Source: Smallanthus sonchifolius
Lineage: Eukaryota > Streptophyta > Magnoliopsida > Asterales > Asteraceae
NCBI GenBank assembly: GCA_023525975.1
Contig: CM042042.1
Coordinates: 8,873,501-8,937,500 of the forward strand
Direction of reading: 5' to 3'
Length of the DNA: 64,000 nt
The first letter of the stretch is position 1; each line of letters opens with the position of its first letter. Positions 45,918-56,873 of the stretch are shown in pieces. The position numbers and the translations under genes were made by a program. The notes under the pieces are model-generated. The model worked only from the letters and a program-made list of their open reading frames with translations. It did no database searches and was not told where the DNA came from.

Positions 45918-46388
45918 AAAAGTAAATCCAGCTTTGTTTTGTAACTCCTCATTTATGTAAAAAGTCTTCATTGGTAAACCATTCAAAATGTTGTCCTTTT
46001 ACCCACCCTAAGGGCGAGGGTCATTTACCTCTTTACTCATTTACTCATCAAAACTACACAATAGAATTCTGTCATCTCAAAATTACTCATTTACTCAGAT
46101 TTTATTAAAAATACCATATTCATTTACTCACAAACTTTTTTTGAAAAAAAAAAAAACATTTAATTAAAAAAAAGACAATTTCATTAAATAAAAATTAACA
46201 TAATACAATTAAAAATAAAAAACTTGGAATATTGAGGTTGCGGGAAATAGCTTGAAATTGGTTGAGGAGGTGGTTGTGGTCGTTGAGGAGGTCGTTGGGT
46301 TCGTCGGGGAGCGGCTTGGGTTCGTTCGGGTCGCGGTTGAGATTGAACTTTTGTCCTAAATTTTCCAGGCTTTATTGATTTTTTTGGA
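45918..46388. other. Spacer before the truncated copia tail
   Basis: Low-complexity DNA. On the minus strand 46230-46350 reads as a Pro/Gln/Arg-rich peptide, perhaps the remnant of another transposon gene, but it is not recognised. Confidence 0.3.
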
Positions 46389-47004
46389 GTGGCTAGTAGG
46401 TACATGCAGGAGCCTAAGCAATCCCACATGCAAGTTCTGAAGCACATTTTAAGATATGTAAAAGGAACAGTAGTTTATGGATTAGAATATGGTTGCAAAG
46501 GTAATGGCGAACTAGTGGGTTTTTGTGACAGTAGCTTTGGAATGGATTTAACTGATGGAAGAGGGACTACAGGAATGGCATTTTACTATGGAGGTGCTTT
46601 GATCTCTTGGCTTTCACAAAAACAACAAACCGTAGCATTGTCATCATGTGAGTCCGAGTTTATGGCGGCAGCTACTACGGCTTGTCAAGTAATATGGTTA
46701 AGAGGATTAGTAAGTGAGCTAAGTGGGAAAGAAGAAAAGGTGGTAACTTTACAAGTTTACTATAAATCTGCTATTGACTTAATGAAAAATCCCGTGTTCC
46801 ATGGAAGAAGTAAACACACCAGCATTAAATATCATTTTATTCGGGAGTGCATTGAGCGTGGAGAAATTAAAGTTGAGCATGTAAGTGGAGAAAGACAAAA
46901 GGCGGACATTCTTACAAAGGCATTACCAAGGATTAAGTCTGAAGAGATGAGAGAGTTACTTGGGTGATAGATCTAAAATGAACGAATCAAGATTAAGGGG
47001 TGAA
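46389..47004 (+). pseudogene. pol: Truncated copia tail: end of reverse transcriptase and RNase H
   Basis: Homology to 60659-61261 begins abruptly at GGCTAGTAGG. The 192-residue stretch reads MQEPKQSHMQVLKHIL, FCDSSFGMDLTDGRGTTG, LISWLSQKQQTVALSSCESE and ADILTKALPRI, the copia RNase H. Unlike the partner copy it has no internal stop. It differs from it at about 17 of 600 bases and keeps 15 bp that the partner lacks. It leads into the LTR at 47005. Confidence 0.85.
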
Positions 47005-47278
47005 TGATAAAAGTAATCCCGATTCGTAAAGGAAACCGAGGGGAGGCTAGGTCGATCTCATGGGGAGGAAAAGGAGGAGATCAACACTATCTTTATTTTA
47101 TTTTATTTTATTTTAAAAGTTTGTTAGAGTTATGTTTCCTTGTTTGAGTATGATTAGAATTGGTTTAGTATAAATAGATCTTAGTTTCTTATTGGATGTA
47201 AGTTTTTATCAATTATCAATAAAAGAGTCTTGGATTGTTCATCCAAAGTATCGGTGTTATTCCAATTGGTTTCTAACA
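47005..47278 (+). repeat. Copia LTR (left, shared)
   Basis: Runs from TGATAAAAGTAATCCCG (or TG at 47001) to GGTTTCTAACA after the purine tract GATTAAGGGG. It has TATAAATAGATC near 47170 as a TATA box and AATAAAAG as a polyadenylation signal. It has four TATTT units where the right LTR has eight; otherwise I see one substitution. Confidence 0.85.
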
Positions 47279-47281
47279 ATT

Positions 47282-47291
47282 GGTATCAGAT
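47282..47291 (+). promoter_or_regulatory. Copia primer-binding site
   Basis: TGGTATCAGA follows the LTR by three bases and matches the tRNA-Met type site; the next bases diverge from it. Confidence 0.7.
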
Positions 47292-47442
47292 CGTAGGTGA
47301 TCTACGATCTCTGAAAAGTCCAAGAAGAGAGACGTGGGGTGCATAACCACAATCGATCAAAATTGTTCAGGATTACAAGGAGTGTATTCCGACGAAGAGT
47401 TTGATCAAAACTTGAACAGCAAGGAACCTGATAAAGAACACC

Positions 47443-47797
47443 ATGGTAGATGGAAAAGGACCACAACCATCGCCACCGGGCGGAGTGGCAAGGGAGACCG
47501 GTGCAACTTTCGAAATGCAACTATAACACCTAGGTTGTCATCATGGAGTCAATTCTTGACGCCCAAGGGTTATGGGAAGCGGTTGATCCGGTGACCGGAG
47601 ACGCCGTAGATGAAAGAAAGAATAAGTTAGCCAGGGCAATAATTTACCAAGCTCTACCGGAGAACGTACTCATGTAGGTTGCGAGAAGCCGAAGTGCACG
47701 TGAGATATGGGAATCATTACTGGTCAGATTCCTTGGAGCCGATAGGGTCCAACAAGCTCGTCTTTAATCACTAAAGAGAGAACTTGATCAGCTCAAG
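47443..47797 (+). pseudogene. gag: Copia gag N-terminal part, frame-broken
   Basis: An ATG at 47443 opens MVDGKGPQPSPPGG, stops at about 47524, and homology reappears in other frames (PRLSSW, then MESILDAQGLWEAVD from 47543), so a deletion or frameshifts lie near 47520-47545. TAG at 47675-47677 and TAA at 47765-47767 then interrupt the frame where relatives carry Gln codons. Confidence 0.75.
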
Positions 47798-49964
47798 ATG
47801 GGAGAGAAAGAGACCATGGAAGAGTTTGTCGGAAAGATAACGAAGTTCGGAACCCAGTTTAACAGCCTTGGTAGCACTCTAGAAGAAGAAGATCTCGTAA
47901 AGAAACTTCTTGATAGCGTCCCCGATCAGTTCATTGATATTGTGGCAGCGATAGAACAATGGGCCAATCTCACCACAATGACTTTTGAAGACTGTATAGC
48001 AAGATTGAAAGCCTTCGAAGAACGTATAAAAGGAAAGGAAACTTCGACCGAGATGGGGAAACTCCTTTATTCTAAAACCGAGAATCAAGGAAGACGTGAC
48101 ACTGATCATGACAGAAAATACAATGGCCGAGGTAAAGGACCTACAAATAGTGATCAAAGGGGACGTGGAAGAGGTCGGGGCAAGAGTTTTGGCCGAGGGC
48201 GAGGCCGAAATAACTACACGTATGACAACCGGAAGGAGGGAAGTTCGGCAAATAGCAGCAATCCTCCAAGAGATACAAACCAGGGACACCATGGAAGAGA
48301 CAAGAGCAGTATCCGGTGCTATAATTGTAACACCATGGGTCACTATGCTTGGGAGTGTACAAGGCAACCCCAACAGGAAGCAAATTTGAATCAAACAGAA
48401 CCAAAAGGGCCTGCTCTCATGATGGCATCGGTTGAGTTAGAAGACGGGAAAATTCTTTTAAACGAAGAAAAAGTGCACCCAAAGATGTATGTAAACGGTT
48501 CAGATGATGGGGCGGTGTGGTACCTGGATAACGGGGCATCGAATCACATGACCGGGAACAAAACCCACTTCACTGAGCTTGACCTTAAAATAAGTGGGTT
48601 GGTCAAGTTTGGAGATGGTTCAAAGGTAAGCATAAAAGGAAGAGGCTCAATAGTGTTTGAATGCAAAAATGGAGAGCAACGGGTAATGAATGATGTCTAC
48701 TATATTCCCGATCTAAGGAGTAATATCCTAAGTATCGGCCAACTAACCAAAGACGGATGTAAGGTGTGGATTACAAACGAACATATATGGCTTTATGAAG
48801 AAGGAGGACATCTCTTAATGCAAGTCAAAAGAAGCCCAAATCGCCTCTATAAAATCACATTAAAGGTTGGAGCCCTGGTATGCTTACTTAACTCAATCAA
48901 TCACCAAGTGTGGTTATGGCACGCAAGGCTTGGTCATTTAAATTTTGAGTCAATAAACCACATGAAGACAAAGAACCTAGTACGTGGTAATCTCCATACA
49001 ATGCATGGGAACCACATTTGTGATGCGTGCATGTTGGGGAAACAAAGCCGAAGCCCATTCCCTAAACAAGCATCATATCAAGCCTCAAAACCTTTTGAGT
49101 TAGTCCACACGGATCTATGTGGACCTATCTCACCTCCCACACTAGGAGGGAACCGATATTTTGTGCTCCTGGTAGATGATAATACAAGGTTCATGTGGGT
49201 TTATACCATTAAAAATAAGAATGATGCTTTGGGTATTTTCAAAAAATTTAAACAGAAGGTGGAACTAGACTATTCTCTAAAAGTAAAGGCCCTAAGAAGT
49301 GATCGAGGATGTGAGTTCCTAAATCACCTATTCACGGAATATTGTGACCAAGAAGGCATCAAACGGTTCTTTACAGCTCCATATTCTCCACAGCAAAACG
49401 GAGTGGTAGAGAGAAGAAATAGAACAGTTTTAAATGCCACGAGAAGTATGATTAAAGCTATGGATCTTCCTCAAAACCTATGGGGAGAAGCTGTAAGGCA
49501 CTCGGTTGATATTTTGAATCGGGCAACTACAAAAGCACTAAAAGATTTAACCCTTTATGAAGCTCTTAATGGTAGAAAACCCAATATTACACATCTGTGT
49601 GTATTTGGTTGCACAACCCACATGAAGATCCCATCTATTGGTATGCAAAAGTTGGATGACAGAAGCAAAGTGGTCGTCCACCTCGGAACAGAACCAAGAA
49701 CAAAAGCATACAAGTTATATGATCCAAGTCTAAATCTTGTATATGTCAGCAGAGATGTTAAGTTCGAAGAAGAAAAGAAATATGATTGGTCGCAACACTC
49801 CAGCATAATGAATATTGAACCAGGGCCTGAGTGGGCTGAATTTGTGATCGAAACAGCAGTGCCCGAAGTGCAAGTAAACCCAACGCATGTCGAAAACCCA
49901 CCTGTCCAATCCGACTCAGAAAACGAGCCCAACTTAGAGCCGGTTGAAGACACGGAACCCAGAA
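47798..49964 (+). pseudogene. gag-pol: Copia gag end, protease and integrase
   Basis: Open for 723 codons. Gag continues (MGEKETMEEFVGKITKFG), with an RG-rich segment and one CCHC knuckle (CYNCNTMGHYAWEC). The protease site is WYLDNGASNHMTG. Integrase has the zinc region (HARLGHLNFESINH, CDACMLGKQ) and the DDE core: D in LVHTDLCGP, D in LRSDRGCEF, E in NGVVERRNRT. The frame ends artificially in the LTR of the nested element, at TGA 49967-49969. Confidence 0.88.
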
Positions 49965-52728
49965 TGTGACACCTGCAAAATTTCAGAATCCAAAACCCAG
50001 TTGTTGGGCTAAAACCCAACTAGGCCCAATAAGGCCCAATAGGAAGTCAAGTCCATTTGAGGCCCGGTAAGGATCCAAGCCCGTTAGAAATCCAAATTTA
50101 CGCAATCCGAATATCATATTAGTCACACGATTTCATTTAATGACTCGTTACGTGATTCTGAGAATTTAAGAAAAGATATAAGAACGTGCGCGGTTCAGAA
50201 ATTCTAAACGTTAAACGTGTTAAACAACGGTTTTTACCGGGTATTCGACAGAACGATTAAATGAATTAATGAATTATTAATACTAAGTATTAATATTCAT
50301 TTGAAAAGACTATTCGGATAAATACACGTGTAGTACGTGTATACGAATGTTAAACCACTTTAGATCCTAATAAAACTGACAATAACAGTACGATTGTTAC
50401 CGATACGTATGCGATACGACAAATATAACAAATAATATTTTAATATCATTGGTAAAATAATTATTCGGGGACTCGAGATGGATTATCACACGACCAGGAC
50501 GAGAATGAGTTAGTTACGCAACGTAAACGCGTTTAAAACCGGTCTATATATATTGGAAAAACCCACCAAATGTTCTCATTCCTTCAAAACACAAACACAC
50601 ACATAAAGGTGTGTTGAGAGAGAAGAGAGTGAGGCCACCGGCCGGCCAGCTCACGGCGGCGGTGCCGGCGAGTGGCGGCGAGTGAACCACCTAGCCCACT
50701 AGGTCTCGTCACCCTGATTCCAAAGATGGTGACGGTTCCCTCTGATTCGCGACGGTGATGGAGATTCCGGCCAAAAACATGAACTCCGGCGACCTCGACA
50801 TTTGGGGCTTTTGCTAGAAAAGAGTTCTTAAGGGCCTGATCTAAGCATACGAAGAAGTTGGTTCGAAAAAGTGAAGTTTTCCGGCCAAAAATCATGAATT
50901 CCGGCCACTGCCCGTTTTTCCGTCGACGGCGGCGGCGGCGCTGGTGGGGCTTGGCGAGACGAGTTCATGGCCGCTTGAATCACCTCAATCGGAGTTCGTA
51001 TGACCAAGTTATGAGCGAAACAAGTTTCTTCTCGCGTCGTGCTCAGCTTTTCGTACAAAACCGCTTAGAACGGCTTGTAGGCTAAGGTATGACCCGAAAC
51101 ACTTATATATCTATTGTCGGGTAGTAGCACGGGACCTATAAATTTTGTCGGGGACGTCTTTTGAGAACGTTTTTCGGACACGTTAAATTGTATTATAATT
51201 ATATAGTTTTTATATATTTATCAAATAATCGTCGAATTGAAGTATGACTTTAGTATTAGGATCTAAAGTGCGGTTTATTGGATTATTGGTGTAAGTTGAT
51301 GTTGTAATTTGGACAATTGGATATTGTCGGGTTTAGCCAAAAACAAACGGGACTCTGCCCAATTTTCGTTAAAAATAAAGAATTTGGTTTCTACAACTTA
51401 GATGTCCTCAACATGGGTTGGGTTTAGATTTGAAACCGTAATGTTAGGGCACGATCCTAGTTATATTGTTGTTGATATTGACAACACTTGTTTGAACAAT
51501 AGGAACCGTTTAGGATCGTTGCGCTCACTTGTTGTCAGTTGAGCTTGTGATCGCATTAGCAGGACTTAAGGTGAGTTTACGGCCCCCTTTTAGCTTTTTA
51601 ATGTTTTGTAAACATCGGGGGGGAAACATGCTTATACGACATATTTGAAAGAATGAAACATATTTGTTTACACTCTGGATAACATGAACATTTTGGTTTA
51701 ACTCCTTGTGAGTTTCACGACCTCTTTTTACTGTTTTCTATATTTGGGGAAAACATGTTAATTTCAAATGGTATGATAACTAGAAAACGAGAAACAAGCA
51801 TCTGATTCCCTTGTGAGCATGAGTTAACACTAAAAGGTCCTCGGTATTTCGAACTATAACCATTAGCTATGGACTTAGCCGTAGATCGATATGAATAGTA
51901 CTATTCGGGTTGACACCCCCAATCATGGTTAGTCGCGCTAACCACGACCAGCAGGGTCAAATGATTGCATATTAGGTCTTGTTTTTCTCATTGTTTAAAG
52001 GGACAATGGGCTGGGGCAAATTTCGAGAATTCGTTAAAGGTTTGGTTATAGGCTTATGCATCACATAATTCGTAAGTGCTAGCTAGACTTCGATGAATCA
52101 ACCGCTCACTTGTTTTGTTTATCATATGCATAAAGTAAATTTCGTGCAAATGGTTTTTGCCAAAGGATTTTTGCCAAGGATTTCGCATAAATAGTTTTTG
52201 CCAATGGTATACGTACCAATGGTTTTGCCAGTCAATTTCGAGAAAAGGCTTCTGCCAATGGTATACGTACCAATGGTTTTGCTAGTAAAATTCGAGCAAA
52301 GGCTTTTGCCAATGGTATACGTACCAATGGTTTTGCCAGTAAATTTCGAGCAAAGGATTTTGCCGATGGTACCCGTACAAACAGTTTTGTCAAACGTTTT
52401 CGTGCAAATGGTTTTTGCCGAAGGATTTCGTATAAATGGTTTTTGTCAAACGGTTTCATACATATGGTTTTGACAAATGTATTCATTTAAAACCTGTGAA
52501 CTCACCAACATTGCGTTGACATTTTTGAGCATGTTTTTCAGGTAATATATATACGGCACGGTTGGAATAGGTTAAACATTTGGATTAAGCCCTTAGAAGA
52601 TGAAGACGCAGGGTGTTCGACATATTTAGAAGTCTTTGTTTAGCTTCCGCTGTTGTGTAATGTTATCAATCGTTGCAACCCTAATTTATTTATTTATTTA
52701 TTAAGTGAATAAATTTGGGGGTGTTACA
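49965..52728 (+). repeat. 5' LTR of the nested element
   Basis: Starts TGTGACACCTGC, ends GGGGGTGTTACA. TATA-like CTATATATATTGG at about 50543 is followed by a CA-rich leader start and a GC-rich stretch at 50630-51060. Donor-like AAG|GTATGA is at 51087 and acceptor-like TTTTTCAG at 52541. Hairpin GTTAG-TCGCG-CTAAC at 51928-51942. Confidence 0.9.
52199..52420 (+). repeat. 54-bp tandem repeats inside the LTR
   Basis: Units starting CCAATGGTATACGTACCAAT occur at 52201, 52255 and 52309, with a diverged fourth unit at about 52363. The same array is at 59111-59330 in the 3' LTR. Because 54 is divisible by three, an apparent ORF of 18-residue repeats arises on each strand. Confidence 0.85.
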
Positions 52729-52731
52729 GAT

Positions 52732-52744
52732 TGGTATCAGAGCC
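52732..52744 (+). promoter_or_regulatory. Primer-binding site of the nested element
   Basis: TGGTATCAGAGCC three bases after the LTR end, identical to that of the chromovirus at 278-290. Confidence 0.9.
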
Positions 52745-55700
52745 AATGGTTTTAGCGAATTAGGTTTCCTTAGTGACACCTAGGCTCTAACCAGACTTAT
52801 TTAGGGACCATGATTTTAAGACTTACTTCACATTAAGAACACACAAGACCTAAGTATAGAAATTCCAACCGTTGCCGAACAACTTGAGTAGATCATTAGT
52901 GTATGTAGTTACACTAGGGTAGCATTAGCTACACTAATATATAATACGAATACATGGCACAAGGAATAAACATTTAACACATACAACAACGTGTAAATAA
53001 TACACATCTACAACATTACTCAACGAATTATCACTATTCGGATTACGAATCAAGCTACTCATGTATCTAGTTCAACTATGGAGTTAGTTTCCTTTTCTAA
53101 CCTATGTTGTCTCCACTTGGTGTGACATGTATACCCTCCTTCATGATCTGCTGGGTTGGATGATTAAAACTTTCGCCATGAGATATGGCAAACGGGACTA
53201 CCCAATCGGAAGAGAACTCGAGGTAGATATGTAGGACTAAACGGGAGAGAACTCCACAGGTCAGGAGACCTATAGACTCATTGGGATCATGTTGATCCAC
53301 ACGTACAAACAAACTTGGAGCATGAGTTGCTCGACACTGATTTGAGGGTCTCTACCCTGACATAGTCCATGACTTCCACCGCACACGTCCTGATATTAGA
53401 AGACACCGGTTGTGTCTCTCTACCATTAACACCATCCAACAACAGCTTTAGTCGGCAGATCCATGGGTGCTGATACCATGACTATGAGTAATCCGATAGA
53501 ACATAGACACTCTTACGTAAGAGTGCAACACGATGACACAAACTAATGAACATTACAGATTCCTTTTAGTTGAGAGATTGAGATAGAGAAAACACTAGAG
53601 GGACCATGCGAAATAAATTATCATTACGGGTGCACACGTAATCATAATTTACGGCGCATGAGAAGTCTGGTGAGTCTTACTATCCGAGTTAATATTCATG
53701 ATTAATCTGTATTCCTAATCTCAATTCACAGTCACTCGATTAATGATCGAAATTACCATAACCAAAGGGTTTAGCCTAAAGGCATAGGAGGATGCGATAG
53801 GCTATCACAAGTGATTGGAAGTATACATCATCTCCTTCATCTTCGAATCCTAATGGATCTAAAATTCTTATCGAGACTTCATGGGCATGTCGATCTTGAC
53901 TGAGGCACTGAAGATGTCTATTCTCAGTTAATTTGACCTCAATACTCGGATCGAATTTAGAAATTCCTTGTAAAGAATTGTTTCACCTTTTGAGGTTTAG
54001 CTATAAAAATTTTCTCTTTTCGATCTCATTACTTATCTACCAACGCTTGTGGATGATCTTCGGTCTAGCTTGAGTCAGACCTTAACATTTTTGAGTTCCC
54101 TATTGAATTTTCATGTAACATTCTCGCAGATCTGGAAGAACGGGAGAAATTCAATTGGATCTAACCAACTCTTAGTGGATCTTGAGCGACGAAGATTTTC
54201 ACTTATCCATTTTTACTTGCTAATTCATGTCCTTTGAGATCTTACTTGCCACGAAAACCCCATGTTGACCCGTACAACGATCAACACTTGCAATAATTGC
54301 ACAACTATTATCGGAAAACACGGCATAATCTCAGGGTATGTTTTTCAATTAAGTATCACACTTACTGAAATTTACATCGGAAGTGCTATGCACTAACTCC
54401 TGTAATGGGATGGAAATTTATTCTGACTCTCATACGCGTGACACCTATAGGGTATTGTGGAAACCCGACTTGAGACTAATGGATAATCTTACAAACTTTT
54501 GTGCTTGTATTTTTCCAGGAATCATTTTGTTGGCTGAATCTCTGACTTCATACCGCAAGAAAGACGTATCCACATCTCTTACTCTCAGCCTTCTATAGTT
54601 AGAGAGCTCTAGAGCGCCTACTCTTAGGAAACGACTTCTTAACACATACTGATGGAAAATACAAAGCTTTGACATTTAACACTCATTACCTCAATTTTAT
54701 AGCTTAAACCCTTGGACTAGGGACTTAAAGGCTATAACCGATATGAGTGAAATACGTACTGGTAAGTCGTGACAATACCATTCGAATGCCAGGGAAGTTG
54801 CAGACAAACTGTAGTATCAGTTGTTAGCAAATTCTGAAACTCCGTGATCCATTCCGACCAACTTTGATAGGAAATAAAGAACCTAAGTCAAAATCCGAGG
54901 ATTTAATTCTGTGTACGCTACCAGGAAGATGAACAAAGGACGAATCAATTCCGGAAGTTTTACTTGACTGTCGTCTATTTCCTAACATCCGCTTAATGAG
55001 AAGTCAAGCCTTTGATTAATCAAACCATGATTTCACATCGCAGTCTACCAATTTAGTGGGTTAGCAAGCGCTGAATCAGTTTCGGGGAAACACCATTCTT
55101 ATGAGGCTACTTCCACGATGTGACTGTTTACCTTCTCATCTAGACGAACCGCGACTTTTCCAAGCAAACATAGAACTTCTTAAGACTTATCTATTTCGTG
55201 GACATGATAGTCAGGTCATGAGTTCACAAATCAAGATATTACAGCCTAAATACCAGACTACAGTAGAAGTGCAGTGCAAACGATGGTAATGAGGTATTAA
55301 ACTAAAACTTCGCCAGTGAAATCATACGAGAAATCTTGAAACCTTTAATCCGTTGTGACCAATGTTGATGGAAAAATCTCATATGGCACAGAACCTAATA
55401 TGAGAGTATAACTTTAAGTCCCAGAAAATGCCTTCGTGGAGTATAAGGGAACAATCATAACGTTTCGTTTATGAATTCTGTCACTACTATCCGAGTACAA
55501 GAAGGTGATGGATATGCAGTTAGAAAACGAATAAGTGAAACTATGTCACTAACACTTAGCAACTGTTTGAGAGCCATTCTCACTTTTCCTTGAACCCCAT
55601 GAAGATTATTAATCTTTAGTATCTGTTGAGCCTAGCCAACTAAAATATTCTCAAATACTTTGATATTCTTTTTCTTCTTCATCTAGATTCACCTTCATCT

Positions 55701-56873
55701 TTAGATGAACCTTAAAAAAAAAAAAAAAAAAAAAAATCTAGATGATTCAATGAGACTACGAGAATTTATTGTGGCGAGTTTGTTAATCGATATCCGTTTC
55801 GTTTAGATTTCAATCTAAATCAAATTACGGATAACATACGTGATGATGTTATCAGTAATGGAATTTGATAAAAACTAGGATCAATCTCAGGAGATCATGT
55901 CTCCGTAAAATTTTATCCCATATCATAGTTGTTTAATTCGTTAACTAGACAACTACTGACGTTCCATTAAACCATTCCAGCTCCTTTGTGAGAAATTGTA
56001 TACACTGACATTATTGTCTTGAACTCAATTGAATCAGTTTAACCTACATACTGATTAGACAGACAAAATGTCAAAATAAAAATCTTTCATTCTAGAAGAT
56101 TGAATGCACCAAGATGTTGACCCGTCGCGATGAACGGTCGATTACCTGATTTGGACTAACACATGGACATCTCATTAAAGAATCTGACCTATCTTTACCA
56201 AATGCTTGATAATTTTCTTTTAGATCCTAGCACGATTTGGTTTTCTGGAGAGAAACCGAATATGAATAATGAAGTATGTACCTATATACTTTCGGAAATC
56301 CGTGTGCATGAACGCACTTTTGTCTTTCATTATGAATGATAATGATCATACAGTTCCACTCTGATGAGAATGATCACATAATGAAATGCTTCGTCATCTG
56401 ATCCTTGATTGTTTATTTTGGTGTGTGAGTTGTTCACTTGGTTAGTGAAAACTCATTTTTATAATTCACATCGACCAGGCAATTCTCTTGATGACTTACT
56501 CATTACATGAAAGTGACCCCACTGATTGTAATCCCTTTGTTCATGGGACTCTAGTAATGAGTTTATCACTTCAGGGTATAGCCAACGCCGTTCCCTTGAC
56601 GATATATTCAAAGAAAATTCCTAAATCTACTCATTCGATTTAAGGTATACTCAACAGTAACGTTATACTGTTACATTATAAGAGAATATCTCAAATCCGT
56701 ACACATCCAATATCGTTAATTGGTGAGATATCCACCTTATCTTCGTATACCAACTGCTATTTGGAATGAGTCGACATTCTTCGTAAGAATCCAAAAATGG
56801 AAAAGGATACGAAATCCTAATCCATGTGTTAATATCAAATTTCGAGGACGAAATTTCTTTAAGGATGGGAGAA
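52745..56873 (+). other. Non-coding interior of the nested element
   Basis: No gag, protease, reverse transcriptase or integrase motif was found in any frame, and no long frame exists. An A23 run is at 55714-55736, with CATCTAGATTC before and TCTAGATGATTC after it. The purine tract AAGGATGGGAGAA at 56861-56873 ends the interior. Confidence 0.75.

Noticed and set aside
46184..46447. Pro/Gln/Arg-rich minus-strand frame before the copia tail
   Set aside because: Low complexity and overlapping the truncated copia; perhaps a transposon remnant but not identifiable.
50584..50895. Minus-strand frame of 103 codons in both nested-element LTRs (also 57493-57804)
   Set aside because: It lies in a GC-rich LTR leader with few stops; identity between LTRs is expected and not evidence of selection.
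52198..52473. Open frame with MVYVPMVL-type repeats, also at 59108-59383, and its opposite-strand partner
   Set aside because: It follows from the 54-bp LTR tandem repeat; no start context or family resemblance.
53097..55289. Several frames of 60-70 codons in the nested element interior
   Set aside because: Short, in mixed frames and strands, no similarity to gag or pol; expected by chance.
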